Below the pieces are notes generated by a model. It saw only the letters and a program-made list of their open reading frames with translations. It was not told where the DNA came from and made no database searches. A DNA stretch of 64,000 nucleotides, taken from positions 17,549 through 81,548 of the forward strand of contig JAFRQC010000076.1 in the NCBI GenBank assembly GCA_017428805.1, given 5' to 3'. This stretch comes from Prevotella sp. (GTDB lineage Bacteria; Bacteroidota; Bacteroidia; Bacteroidales; Bacteroidaceae). The position numbers and the translations under genes were made by a program. This document shows, piece after piece, positions 1-8,900 of the stretch; the first letter of the stretch is position 1, and every line of letters begins with the position of its first letter.

Positions 1-52
1 CGTATTCATTTTTACTATTATTAATTATGTATGATGAAAATAAATATGATGA

Positions 53-2143
53 CTATTTCAAATGGATGACCATCATCGTCAGGTCATCGTTGGGCTCGGC
101 GCCGTCGCGGTGTTTCTCCACCTCAGCGGTCAGTGACTCAATCAGCTGACGGGGATCATGGTAATCTGTCTTACGGAGGATCTCCAACAGCCGGTCGTCA
201 CCCAACAACTGGCGGTCTTTGTTCTCGGCCTCATTCAGTCCGTCGGTATAGATGAGCAGGGGCCTGCCCTTGATGCTGCTGATCTCTCCGCCCTCGTAGG
301 GCATTCCGGGCATCGGTCCGATAGGCACGTTGCGATTCACCTCGAGGAAGTCGCAACGGCTGTTGCCGATATCGATGACGGGCGGGTTGTGTCCGGCATT
401 GCAATAGTCGAGATGGCCTGTACGGAGGTCTAACAGTCCGAGGAAGAAGGTGACGAACATACACTTCTCGTTATCCTCGCCCGACATGGCATCGTTGATG
501 CGGGAACAGATGTCTGCAGGCATCAGGTTCTGGGTGGCCAGGGTCCGGAAAAGTCTCGTGACCTGCGCCATGAAGAGCGAGGCTGGCGCTCCCTTGCCGC
601 TCACGTCGCCCACACAGAAGTAGAGCTTGTCGCCCTGAAGCTGGTAGCCGTAGAGGTCGCCTCCCACCTCCTTGGCGGGCGTCATCGTGGCATACATGTC
701 CAGTCCCTCGTACTGGGGAAATACGGAAGGAACCATCGACATCTGGATCTCACGGGCGACGTTCAGCTCTCCCTCCATACGCTCCTGTTTGGCCTTCATC
801 TTGGCCATCCGGTTGCGCACCACTGTATAGATGGCGAAGAAGATGACCAGCGCCACGAGCAATATCGTCACACCGATGAAGCGCTGCTGGGAGATCTTGG
901 CCTCCCGCTCAGCAATCATCCGTTCCTTGCCCTCCACATCATAGATGGTAGCCATCTCGGCCGTCGCGTCGCGCCTCTGTCTGGCGAGGGCCGTGTCATA
1001 TTGCTCGGCTATCTGCATCGCCACATGCAGCGCCGAATCCTTCCGGCCTGCATAATAGTTGGCGCGCAGCTTAGGCATCAGTACGTTGCCGATCACCTGC
1101 AGGTTGGGCTCATATTCGTAGGCGTGCAGATACTGGTCTGTCACGCTGAAATTGTCTGCCGCCTCGGCATACCGGTGACTGGGCATCAGGTAGTTGCAAC
1201 CAATCAGCCGTCCTTCGTCGGTCTTCGACAAATCGGTGGTCAGGAAATCATTGTAGTATTTCTGAGCCTCATCCTTCTTCCCGCGCTGTTCTGCAACCAT
1301 GGCGTGCGACATATCGACATAGGCACGGTACAGGTCTAAATAAGATGGATAGTCAGTGGCATAGGGTGTGGCCTTGTAAAGGGTAAAGACAGAGTCCAGG
1401 CGGTTCAGCCACAGCTCAGCCTCATTCCACTGGCGCACGACGAGGTAGGTCGATGTGACACTGTTCAGGGTCTCTACGGCTTCCATCAGATGATTTCCCG
1501 TAGAATCGTTGCGGATGCTTTTCTTGATGATGCCGTACAACTGCCCGAAGTACTTCGCAGCCTCGTCAGGATGATCCAGGTTCAGCTGCAACTCGCCCAA
1601 GACCGAGTAAAGCCTGTGGCAGACCTCATTGTCTTCATATCCGGCTTTTTGCATCTCCTCTACCAGTGGAAAGGCGGTACGCAGCGCCCCCTCGCTGTTA
1701 CCCTGCATCTGTTGCAGCTCAGCATAGAGGGTCTTCAGATAAACCATCAGGAAATAGTCTTTGCCGGAAGGCTTTTTCACTTCTATGGCGCGACGCAGAC
1801 TGGCAATCGCGTTCTTCGCGTCATTCATTTCCTTATAGATAATGGCACGATAGCCTTCTGTCCTGAGCTCGTTCAGTTCCCCTGCTGCAGACAAGCTGTC
1901 GATAACCGCCAGTACCCGTTTGGGATTCGTCTCTCTGTAAGCCTTCAGCACCAGCGAGTCGGCGTGGGAATCCAGAAAATCGAGAAACGATTCCATCTCG
2001 GTCCCCTTCACATGCATTGCTCCATGCGACTGAAACTCCTGCTGTGTCTGCTGCTTCCCGCAACCACTGAAAGCGAACACAACGGCTATGGTGGCGGCCA
2101 GCACCAACACCTGATTAAAACGTATATGTCCGAACATCTGCAT
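53..2143 (-). CDS. SpoIIE-type PP2C phosphatase lipoprotein with TPR-like sensor region
   Basis: 696 aa. The N-terminus has a hydrophobic stretch ending in FSGC (Cys about 28), a lipoprotein signal. Residues about 40-400 are helical and TPR-like. A transmembrane helix lies at about 424-444 (FIGVTILLVALVIFFAIYTVV region), followed by a short charged coiled coil (RMAKMKAKQERMEGELNVAR) and a C-terminal SpoIIE/PP2C domain with metal-binding motifs VGGDLYGY, GDVSGKGAPASLF, GHNPP, YTDGLNEAE and PNDDLT. The family dephosphorylates serine/threonine phosphoproteins, often anti-anti-sigma factors; the substrate here is unknown and no partner-switch gene is visible nearby. The start at 2143 is preceded by a good promoter; a second ATG two codons in is also possible. 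It appears monocistronic. Confidence 0.88.
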   Translation of the reverse strand: MQMFGHIRFNQVLVLAATIAVVFAFSGCGKQQTQQEFQSHGAMHVKGTEMESFLDFLDSHADSLVLKAYRETNPKRVLAVIDSLSAAGELNELRTEGYRAIIYKEMNDAKNAIASLRRAIEVKKPSGKDYFLMVYLKTLYAELQQMQGNSEGALRTAFPLVEEMQKAGYEDNEVCHRLYSVLGELQLNLDHPDEAAKYFGQLYGIIKKSIRNDSTGNHLMEAVETLNSVTSTYLVVRQWNEAELWLNRLDSVFTLYKATPYATDYPSYLDLYRAYVDMSHAMVAEQRGKKDEAQKYYNDFLTTDLSKTDEGRLIGCNYLMPSHRYAEAADNFSVTDQYLHAYEYEPNLQVIGNVLMPKLRANYYAGRKDSALHVAMQIAEQYDTALARQRRDATAEMATIYDVEGKERMIAEREAKISQQRFIGVTILLVALVIFFAIYTVVRNRMAKMKAKQERMEGELNVAREIQMSMVPSVFPQYEGLDMYATMTPAKEVGGDLYGYQLQGDKLYFCVGDVSGKGAPASLFMAQVTRLFRTLATQNLMPADICSRINDAMSGEDNEKCMFVTFFLGLLDLRTGHLDYCNAGHNPPVIDIGNSRCDFLEVNRNVPIGPMPGMPYEGGEISSIKGRPLLIYTDGLNEAENKDRQLLGDDRLLEILRKTDYHDPRQLIESLTAEVEKHRDGAEPNDDLTMMVIHLK

Positions 2144-2165
2144 ATTGTTTAAGTTATTTTGGGTG

Positions 2166-2197
2166 CAAATATAGGCATTATTCCCGAAATTTGCAAA
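2166..2197 (-). promoter_or_regulatory. Bacteroidetes-type promoter for the phosphatase gene
   Basis: On the minus strand TTTG (2197-2194) is separated by 20 nt from TATATTTG (2173-2166), matching the TTTG / TAnnTTTG promoter of this phylum. The predicted transcript starts about 15-20 nt upstream of the ATG at 2143. Confidence 0.7.
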
Positions 2198-2219
2198 CTT
2201 TTGGATAAATAAATCGCAA

Positions 2220-2702
2220 TTAGAGCAGCATCACCATCGTCTTTCTCCGATTGTCCTTCGGCCTCACCGCGAAGTGCAGCCAGTAGCCGCCACTCCGATT
2301 CCTCTCAATCAGCAGTTCGTCATAGTCCTGCTTGGTCTCGTCGGCATAGTCCATCAGGATCACCGCATATCTCATCGCCTGCTCGATGCCAGCCACCCTG
2401 ATATCCACAGCGCAACCCGTCAGATGATTACTCGTCGGCGATCCTCCCACCTTTTTATTCAGCTCCGGACTTCGATAGCCACTATTAATCACGATGGGTT
2501 CTTCGGTATCTATTTCCCCTCCTAAGTTAGGAGGGGTGCCCGTATGGGCGGGGTGGTCTGAAGAACCGCAGACATACCGCAGATTATACCGTCTGCGTAG
2601 TTCTTCTAACCATCCGCAAACTCTTTTCAGATTCTCAATCGCTACATGACTGGGAATATTATAAATTCCTTCATGCTTGCTCTTGGTAACTCCCCCACAC
2701 AT
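2220..2702 (-). pseudogene. M15-type peptidase (D-Ala-D-Ala carboxypeptidase-like), 5'-truncated and repeat-interrupted
   Basis: 160 aa. The segment INSGYRSPELNKKVGGSPTSNHLTG...AVDIRV is characteristic of zinc M15_3 peptidases, which cut peptidoglycan cross-bridges; SxHxxGxAxD and a later LHFA supply metal/catalytic residues. The family's usual N-terminus is missing: the frame starts at a chance ATG directly after a fragment of another gene. About 23 residues (VCGSS...GEIDT) between the helix LRRRY and EPIVINSGYRS are encoded by a dispersed palindromic repeat (2516-2570) inserted in frame. The core may still fold, but this looks like a decaying or phage-derived gene. Confidence 0.7.
2516..2570. 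repeat. Dispersed palindromic repeat inserted in the M15 gene
   Basis: 2516-2536 is a perfect palindrome, CCCCTCCTAA and its reverse complement around one G. It is followed by a second hairpin (GCCCGTATGGGC) and GGGTGGTCT. The same module recurs at 54444-54476 (with TGAGTCA centre) and 56014-56030. Confidence 0.75.
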
Positions 2703-2751
2703 TCAAAGCCATAATCAGTTGTTCACGTGTCCACAGGTCAGTCCTTGCCAT
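2671..2751 (-). pseudogene. N-terminal fragment of an HNH/restriction-endonuclease-like gene
   Basis: A 26-codon frame begins MARTDLWTREQLIMALN, closely resembling the start of HNH-family endonucleases in Bacteroidetes (WTREEL-ALNLY). Similarity stops after ALN and the frame terminates 9 codons later. It follows the stop of the BRO-family fragment after 2 nt and overlaps the start of the M15 frame, so three gene remnants are fused here. The family assignment rests on a short match. Confidence 0.5.
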
Positions 2752-2753
2752 AT

Positions 2754-3404
2754 TTATTTCTCTTCTTCCTCGTTATTTGGTAGCAGATAATCGCTGGCTT
2801 TTGCCTCTGATATGACAGAGCGTCCAAGTTTACTTTCCAGTTGATTACGTGCAGCTTTTGCAACGCTACCACCTTCCTTAGCAACCTTGGTCTGCTGTTT
2901 GTAGCCCTTAGGATTACGCTGTTTTGAAAGCTCCGTCGTCGAAGCCTCTGCCAGAATATTAAGGGCGATTTCCAGATTGGTCATGTTGTCGCGTAAGTTT
3001 TCCTTCTTCAACCCCTTGAAATGCTTGTATTGTTTGGTGGTGAAGCCGCTCCACTCACGAGTAATGATATCAGTCAGGGATGCATATTCCAAACCCTCAT
3101 GTACACCAGTACGCTGCCATTCATCCGTCAGTTCCTTGCGTACCTCAATGCTCTTGATGCGCTGATTGATCCAAGCATCACTATAGCCCAAACGCTTATA
3201 GTCAACAATGGCTTGGTCAATGCTCTTCTCTGGGTCTTGCATTTGGCCGAGTCTTTCACTGGCAACCTGGGCTATCCATTGTTTAAGAGGCTCTGCCTTA
3301 GGAGATGGTATTGCCTGTATGATGCGGAAGATTCCTTTTATTGTCGCACAGTTCACTTTTTGCCGTCCACCAGGGGTCTGAACGAAAAGGGGGGTGACAA
3401 ATAA
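2754..3404 (-). pseudogene. BRO-family (phage antirepressor-like) protein, C-terminal part only
   Basis: The open frame runs from a stop at about 3405-3407 to 2754. It encodes TPGGRQKVNCATIKGIFRIIQAIPSPKAEPLKQW and continues with the typical BRO C-terminal half (ELTDEWQRTGVHEG, LTDIITREWSGFT, YKHFKGLKKENLRDNMT). The N-terminal BRO-N DNA-binding half is absent and the frame has no ATG at its 5' end; only a GTG at 3356 inside conserved sequence. These proteins are usually phage or mobile-element regulators. The 5' end abuts, head to head, another truncated gene at about 3394, which marks a rearrangement junction. Confidence 0.75.
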
Positions 3405-3948
3405 CTACAGTATGGAGGAGGGCGACGCGAAGATGAAGGTGATCAATTTCGTGGGTTACTATACCTTCAACCACCGCCGTTTCTCCTACCCTGCCGCCTT
3501 TAACCAGAGTTACATCCAGCGCCGTTCCGCCGGTTCCTGGCTGGCAGGCATCAGCTATCAGGGTGGCACCATCGAGACCACCGACGACTTAAAAGCCAGA
3601 AGTCCGAAATCACCCGAGGCGCAGATTCGCATTGGCCACATCGGCATCGGCGGCGGCTATGGCTACAACCTCGTCCTCGGTCAGAAGTGGCTGTTGCACC
3701 TCTCCATCCTGCCCACCTTCGTCGTTTACAACTACAACAAACTGACCGTCAATGACGAGCGGCGTGAGGCGAAGCATATGCGCTTCAATATGATTTTCAA
3801 TGAGCGGGCTGCCGTCATCTATAACTTCTCGCCCCGCTACTTCGCCGGAGCCACACTGGTGATGAACAACTCCCTCTTCGACGACGAGGTCGTCATCGTC
3901 AACCAAAACAAATGGCGAGCCCGGGCCTTCTTCGGTTTTCGCCTATAA
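3394..3948 (+). pseudogene. DUF4421-type outer-membrane protein, C-terminal fragment
   Basis: 184 aa without a signal peptide. The sequence (YYTFNHRRFSYPAAFNQSYIQRRSAGSWLAG, then alternating hydrophobic strands and a C-terminal phenylalanine-rich strand FFGFRL) matches the C-terminal half of DUF4421, a family of beta-rich envelope proteins usually above 300 aa. A stop lies at 3379-3381, just upstream, and the apparent start is GTG. The gene has therefore lost its N-terminal half, at the same place where the oppositely oriented BRO fragment lost its own. The function of the full family is unknown. Confidence 0.65.
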
Positions 3949-3955
3949 ACAATTC

Positions 3956-3975
3956 AGCCCGTCAATCGGCGGGCT
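3956..3975. terminator. Convergent terminator hairpin
   Basis: AGCCCG (3956-3961) pairs with CGGGCT (3970-3975). The hairpin lies between the DUF4421 fragment and the convergent nucleotidyltransferase and is followed on the plus strand by GTTTGATTT. Confidence 0.55.
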
Positions 3976-3985
3976 GTTTGATTTC

Positions 3986-4714
3986 TTACCACAGGGCGGG
4001 GGGGATGAGACGCTGGGCGTTTTCGAAATCCTCGGGGGTGTCGAGCTCGATGGAGAAAAGACTGGTAGTGTCGACGATGCGGAAGGTGTGGCCCTGTGGG
4101 ATGAGCCGCTCGAAGGCACGCTCGTAGAAGATGTCGATGAGGGCTTCGCGCTCAATCATCTGTTCAAGTTCGCGGAAGAGGGCGGTGCTGTAGTCGGCGG
4201 CGATACGCTCGACGCCCACGCTCTCACCCGCAGCATCCTCCGGACGACAGGTCTTGCTGATCTCCGTGATGCGTCCTTCGGCATCTGCCACGACCTTCAT
4301 CTCCTCCTCACCCAGTTCGTGACGGTTCAGCGCCAGGGCATTGTCACCGACATTGATGACGGTGGGGATGATGGCAGGATCGCAGAGGATGTCGCTGTCC
4401 ATAAGCAGGAAGTCACGGCCGTCGGTATAGGGACGGGTGAGCCACAGCGAGAAGATATTGTTGTTGTGCTGATAATCCACGTTGTCGATGAAGTGGATGG
4501 TGAGCTCCGGATAAGTCTCCGTGAGGAAGTCGCGGATCATATTGGCACGGTAGCCGGTGACAACGACGAGTTCACGGATGCCGGCGGCTATCATACCGTC
4601 GACGGTACGCTGGAGGAGCGTACGCTCTCCCACTTTGAGAAGACATTTCGGACGTTCGTCCGTGAGCGGCCTCAGCCGCTTGGCCATTCCGGCCGCAAGA
4701 ATTACTCCTAACAT
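3986..4714 (-). CDS. Sugar-phosphate/phosphocholine-type nucleotidyltransferase
   Basis: 242 aa. The N-terminal signature LAAGMAKRLRPLTDERPKCLL and the metal-binding LLMDSDILCD identify an NTP_transferase (GT-A-like) enzyme that transfers NMP from NTP to a phosphorylated sugar or alcohol. The compact length fits LicC/MobA-like CTP- or GTP-dependent members rather than long GlmU types; the substrate cannot be read from sequence. It is cytoplasmic. It lies 33 nt downstream of the hybrid regulator on the same strand, and that gap is filled by a heptamer repeat tract, so it may be co-transcribed with it. Confidence 0.82.
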   Translation of the reverse strand: MLGVILAAGMAKRLRPLTDERPKCLLKVGERTLLQRTVDGMIAAGIRELVVVTGYRANMIRDFLTETYPELTIHFIDNVDYQHNNNIFSLWLTRPYTDGRDFLLMDSDILCDPAIIPTVINVGDNALALNRHELGEEEMKVVADAEGRITEISKTCRPEDAAGESVGVERIAADYSTALFRELEQMIEREALIDIFYERAFERLIPQGHTFRIVDTTSLFSIELDTPEDFENAQRLIPPALW

Positions 4715-4741
4715 TGAACTTTGAGCTTTGAACTTTGAGCT
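4714..4741. repeat. Heptamer repeat tract (TTGARCT)4
   Basis: Four consecutive 7-nt units, TTGAACT/TTGAGCT alternating, fill the gap between two minus-strand genes and end at the start codon of the nucleotidyltransferase. Confidence 0.85.
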
Positions 4742-4747
4742 TTATGA

Positions 4748-7700
4748 TTACCGTTCTTGGTGCTCCTTCATATAGTCACGGGGCGACATACCGTAGTACT
4801 TACGGAAGATGGTGGAGAAGGAGGCGCTGTTGGCGAAGCCGCAGGCATACATCACCTCGGTCACGTTCATACCCTTCTCTGCCAGCAGCTGGGCAGCCTT
4901 CTTCAGACGGATGCTGCGGATGAAATCGTGAGGCGTCTGACCTGTCAGTTCCTTCATCTTCCGATGGAGGTGTACGCGGCTGATACCGACCTCGTCGGAG
5001 ATCATATCGATATTGAGGTCGGAGTTCGTGAGGTTCTTCCGGATACACTCCATAATCTTCTCGAGCAGCTTGTCATCGGGCGACTTCAGGCGGATGTCCT
5101 CCACGCGCTCTTCAAGGTCGTCGGTACGCTCGTACTTCATCTTCAACAGCTTGCGCGAGTTGAGCAGATTGAGGATGGTGCGCCGCAGGATATCCATATT
5201 GAACGGCTTGACGATATAGGCGTCGGCACCTGTCTCCAGGCCTTCGAGACGGTCTTCGTCGCGGTTGCGGGCCGTGAGCAGGATGACGGGGATATAGTTC
5301 GTCGAGCTGTTCGTCTTCAACTGAGAGCAGAGGGCATTACCGTCCAACTCCGGCATCATCACGTCGCTGACGACGAGACTGGGCTTGACACGGTAGATCT
5401 CCGTGAGTGCCTCACGGCCGTTGACGCAGGCATGCACGTCGTAATCCTTGGAGAGTTCTGCCTCAAGGTAGTTGCGTATCTCATCGTCGTCTTCGGCGAT
5501 GACGATGGTGGTGCCCCGGGTGTCGGCCTGCTCATACGGAATCTCCTCCTCTTCCTCAGGCTGTTCGAGGGCGGCCTGCAGTTCTGCCATCGGCTCCTGC
5601 GGGAGTTCGCTCTCGCTGATCATCTCCTCCGGCGTGAGGTGGGCGTTGCCCAGCGGGATGGTGATGACGAACTCACAGCCCTGATCGAGGTTATGGACGG
5701 TGATGGTGCCGTGGTGCATCTCGACGAGCGAACGGGTGAGGTCGAGGCCGATGCCTGTGCCCGCATTGCGGTCGTTGGTGGCACTTTCGGCCTGATAGAA
5801 GCGTTGGAAGATCTTCTCAAGTTTGTCTTCAGGTATCTTCTCGCCGTTGTCGCGGATGGCGATGGTGGCCGTCGTGTCGTCGTGGGTGAGGCGGATGCCG
5901 ATCTCACCGCCGGCAGGAGTGTATTTGAAGGCGTTGGAGAGCACGTTGACAACGACCTTGTCGAAGTTCGAACGGTCGATCCATACGAGCAGCTCCTCGC
6001 AGTCGTGGTCGTAGGTGAACTTGATCTGCCGCATCTTCGCCTGGTGGTCGAAGAGGGTGTAAATATCATTGACGAATCCCACGAGGTTGCGCTCGCTCAT
6101 ACGCATCTGCATCTGTCCCTTGTCGATCTTCCGGAGGTCCATCATCTGGTTGATCAGGCTGAGTATGCGCTCGGCATTGCGGCGGATGGTCTCATAGACG
6201 CTCTTGCGCTCTGGGTCGTCCTCTTTCTTGATGAGTGAGAGCAGCGGCGTGAGAATCAGCGTCATCGGGGTTCGGATATCATGACTGATATTCATGAAGA
6301 AGCGCAGTTTGGCCTCACTCATCTCCTCGGCATGGATATGGGCCTGGAGGCGCAGGCGGTTCTGCTCACGGTGATGGCGGTAGGCGAGGAACTGCCAGAC
6401 GAAGAGGCCGATGACGAGGGCGTAGAAGAAGTAGGCCCATGCCGAACGGTACCAGGGACTACGAACGATGACGGTGAAGTCGCGCTGGGGTGTCTCGATG
6501 CCACTGCGCTCGGCCTTCACACGGAAACGGTAAGTGCCTGGCGGCAGGTGGGTGAAGGAGAGCTCGTTGGTGCCGGCAGGCAGGGCGCGGAAGGGTTCAC
6601 CGTTGATGCTGTAAAGGTAAACGATGTGCTCCGGATTCTCATAGGTGAGCGTGGAGAGCTGGATCGTGAACGAATTGTCATGGTAGCCCAGTTCGAAGTG
6701 ATTACTGGCGTTGATGGTCGTTTCCGTCACCCTTCTCCCACCAGAGCGCGTGGCGGTGCTGACAGGCTCGCCGTTAATGGTGAGAGCCGTCAGATGGACG
6801 TTTGCGCTCCATTGGCTCTGCTTGATGTCCATGGGGTTAAACCAGGTGACGCCACCCGTGCCTCCGAAGAGGATGGTACCGCTGGCATCCGTCCATGAAG
6901 CACCGTCGCTGAACTCATTGCTCTGCAGACCGTCGTCGGCAAAGTAGTTCATCTCGGCTCCCTTGACGGGATCGAAGGAGCAGAGTCCATGGTCAGTGGA
7001 TATCCAGAGCAAGCCACGCTGGTCACGCTCAATGGCGGCAATGCCGTTAGAAGGGAGACCGTCTTCGACTGTATAGTGCTTGGTCTGCTTCGTCTTGAGA
7101 TCATAGCAGTAGAGTCCTAAGTTCGTACCATACCACAGTTGTCCATCGTACTCACGGGCCACCCTGATGGGCACGCTGTAGTGGAGACAATTGACGCCAA
7201 AGGTCTTCGTCCAGCTGTCGCTGGCGATATCGAGGCAGCAGAGTCCCATCGACGTGGCGACATAGAGGCGGGCACCGTCTGGAGAGAACGAGATCTGCGA
7301 GATGTAGTCGTTGGTAATGCTGTTCATCGAGGGCTCGTTGGGGGCGTTCTCCCGCATCACGTAAGTGCGGAATTGTCCGTCGGCGGGGTTATAGCAGATG
7401 ACACCATGGCGCATGGTGGCCATCCAAAGGCGGTCCTGAGCGTCGACCTCGATGTCCATGATGACGAGGTGGTCATCCTGAGGGTAGTTGAAGCGTTTGT
7501 ACTGGAACGTCCTGGGGTCGATGCTGCCTCCCCCCTCGCCGTAGGAACCAATCCAGATGCGCCCGTCGCTGGTCTCTGCCATGGTCATGACGGTAGAGGG
7601 ATAGCCCTCGGAGAGATGGCGCACAAGTTGGCCTCCGGGCCTGATGACGTAGATGCCGTCCTTGTCTGTACCCTCCCAGGCTACACCATGGCTGTCGAGA

Positions 7701-8740
7701 AGTACGCTGACCACACAGGCCGAGCCCGCCACATTGCGGGGACTGCCCAGTTTATAGCCCATGTACTGGAAGCCGTTGGAGGTGATAGGCTGGCAGAAGA
7801 TACCTTTCTGTAGCATGCCGAACCAAAGATTTCCGCTATTGTCCTCGGTGATGGAGTAGACCTTGCTCTTGGAGAGGTCCACCTCCTGGCTGAAGAAAGG
7901 ATTATCTGTGAAGGTGTCCTGACGGGGGTCGTAGATGGCGATACCCTTACCGTCGTAGCCTATGATGATGCTGTTCTGGCTGTTGCAATAGAGCGATGAG
8001 ATCTCTTTATGGCCTGTAGCCGCCACATGTACGAAGTCGCTACCCTGCTGACGGTAGAGGCCAGCATTGGTGGCTACAAAGACGTTGCCGTCGCGATCGG
8101 AACAAAGTTGTCCGAGAATGAGGTCCTTTCGGTCTGTGAGGTAGTGCTGTAGCCGCTGACCGTCGTAGCAGACGAGACCCTCCTGGTCTGACACTATCCA
8201 GAGGCGGCCTTTCTTGTCTTCGAGCAGGGAACTGACGGTATGGAGGTTGGCGAATTCGCCACCAAGCTGACGAGCCGTCTTCCGATCAGTAATCTTCATC
8301 AGTCCGAGGCCGGAGGAGCCAGCGAGCACATCGCCGTTGGCGCGTTCCAGAAAACAGGTGGCATAGCCGTAACTCTCCTTGCCCTGATAATCCAGAAGGG
8401 TGACATGATGGAAATCCTCACCGTCCCACGTCTGCAGGGCACCGTACATACCGAAGTAGAACAGGCCGCGACGGTCCTGGATCATACAGTTCACGTAGTT
8501 GCTGGCCAGCGTCTTGTCGGCCTCGTTCTCCTTCTTGAACACACGGAACTGGTAGCCGTCATAGCGGTTGATACCGTTGCGGGTGGTGACCCACAAGAAT
8601 CCGTCATGGTCGAGATAGACCTGCGACACGAAACTACTGGACAGCTGATGGTTGTCAGTTGTGAAATATTTGCCCATCTGGGCATGGATGCCCACGGTTA
8701 GGCAGAGGAAAAGCAGCGTTAGTAGTAGCCTAGATCTCAT
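4748..8740 (-). CDS. Hybrid two-component system regulator (HTCS), probable xylan sensor
   Basis: 1330 aa using the ATG at 8740, which gives a proper signal peptide (MRSRLLLTLLFLCLTVGIHAQ); an upstream ATG at 8848 would put 36 non-signal residues in front and lies inside the promoter region. Order: about 650 residues of periplasmic beta-propeller repeats (DHDGFLWVTTRNGINRYDG and similar), a Y_Y_Y domain (about 690-770), a transmembrane helix near 775-795, histidine kinase with phospho-acceptor His820 (ISHDIRTPMT), an ATPase domain, a receiver domain with Asp1126 (VVSDVMMPELDG) and a C-terminal AraC-type HTH. Such one-protein phosphorelays bind oligosaccharides in the periplasm and activate polysaccharide-utilisation genes. 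Its divergent enzyme cluster and the downstream XUS operon make xylo-oligosaccharides the likely signal (inference). Confidence 0.93.
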   Translation of the reverse strand: MRSRLLLTLLFLCLTVGIHAQMGKYFTTDNHQLSSSFVSQVYLDHDGFLWVTTRNGINRYDGYQFRVFKKENEADKTLASNYVNCMIQDRRGLFYFGMYGALQTWDGEDFHHVTLLDYQGKESYGYATCFLERANGDVLAGSSGLGLMKITDRKTARQLGGEFANLHTVSSLLEDKKGRLWIVSDQEGLVCYDGQRLQHYLTDRKDLILGQLCSDRDGNVFVATNAGLYRQQGSDFVHVAATGHKEISSLYCNSQNSIIIGYDGKGIAIYDPRQDTFTDNPFFSQEVDLSKSKVYSITEDNSGNLWFGMLQKGIFCQPITSNGFQYMGYKLGSPRNVAGSACVVSVLLDSHGVAWEGTDKDGIYVIRPGGQLVRHLSEGYPSTVMTMAETSDGRIWIGSYGEGGGSIDPRTFQYKRFNYPQDDHLVIMDIEVDAQDRLWMATMRHGVICYNPADGQFRTYVMRENAPNEPSMNSITNDYISQISFSPDGARLYVATSMGLCCLDIASDSWTKTFGVNCLHYSVPIRVAREYDGQLWYGTNLGLYCYDLKTKQTKHYTVEDGLPSNGIAAIERDQRGLLWISTDHGLCSFDPVKGAEMNYFADDGLQSNEFSDGASWTDASGTILFGGTGGVTWFNPMDIKQSQWSANVHLTALTINGEPVSTATRSGGRRVTETTINASNHFELGYHDNSFTIQLSTLTYENPEHIVYLYSINGEPFRALPAGTNELSFTHLPPGTYRFRVKAERSGIETPQRDFTVIVRSPWYRSAWAYFFYALVIGLFVWQFLAYRHHREQNRLRLQAHIHAEEMSEAKLRFFMNISHDIRTPMTLILTPLLSLIKKEDDPERKSVYETIRRNAERILSLINQMMDLRKIDKGQMQMRMSERNLVGFVNDIYTLFDHQAKMRQIKFTYDHDCEELLVWIDRSNFDKVVVNVLSNAFKYTPAGGEIGIRLTHDDTTATIAIRDNGEKIPEDKLEKIFQRFYQAESATNDRNAGTGIGLDLTRSLVEMHHGTITVHNLDQGCEFVITIPLGNAHLTPEEMISESELPQEPMAELQAALEQPEEEEEIPYEQADTRGTTIVIAEDDDEIRNYLEAELSKDYDVHACVNGREALTEIYRVKPSLVVSDVMMPELDGNALCSQLKTNSSTNYIPVILLTARNRDEDRLEGLETGADAYIVKPFNMDILRRTILNLLNSRKLLKMKYERTDDLEERVEDIRLKSPDDKLLEKIMECIRKNLTNSDLNIDMISDEVGISRVHLHRKMKELTGQTPHDFIRSIRLKKAAQLLAEKGMNVTEVMYACGFANSASFSTIFRKYYGMSPRDYMKEHQER

Positions 8741-8763
8741 TGCTTTGATTACATTTTCGACTG

Positions 8764-8866
8764 CAAAGATAGACCTTTTTTTTGAATTACCAAGGAAAAA
8801 TGGAACAAAATAACAAAAAAAGGAAACAAATTTGAACTTTTGTTCCAAATTTTAGTGTTATCTTTG
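8764..8866. promoter_or_regulatory. Divergent HTCS / GH115 promoter region with 9-bp inverted repeat
   Basis: Two -7 elements point outward: TATCTTTG on the minus strand (8771-8764) for the regulator and TATCTTTG on the plus strand (8859-8866) for GH115. Between them GGAACAAAA (8802-8810) and TTTTGTTCC (8838-8846) form a perfect inverted repeat, a candidate binding site for the AraC domain of the regulator. A TTTTGTTC half-site recurs at 11561-11568 upstream of GH51. Confidence 0.6.
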
Positions 8867-8900
8867 CAGTCGAAATGAATAATTATCACTTATTATCCAA

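Noticed and set aside
4757..6238. 493-codon plus-strand frame, and further long frames opposite the regulator and GH115
   Set aside because: All are antisense to genes with clear domains; the composition reflects codon bias of the real strand.
8741..8848. Longer start for the hybrid regulator
   Set aside because: The added 36 residues cross the promoter and inverted repeat and put a non-signal sequence before a perfect signal peptide.
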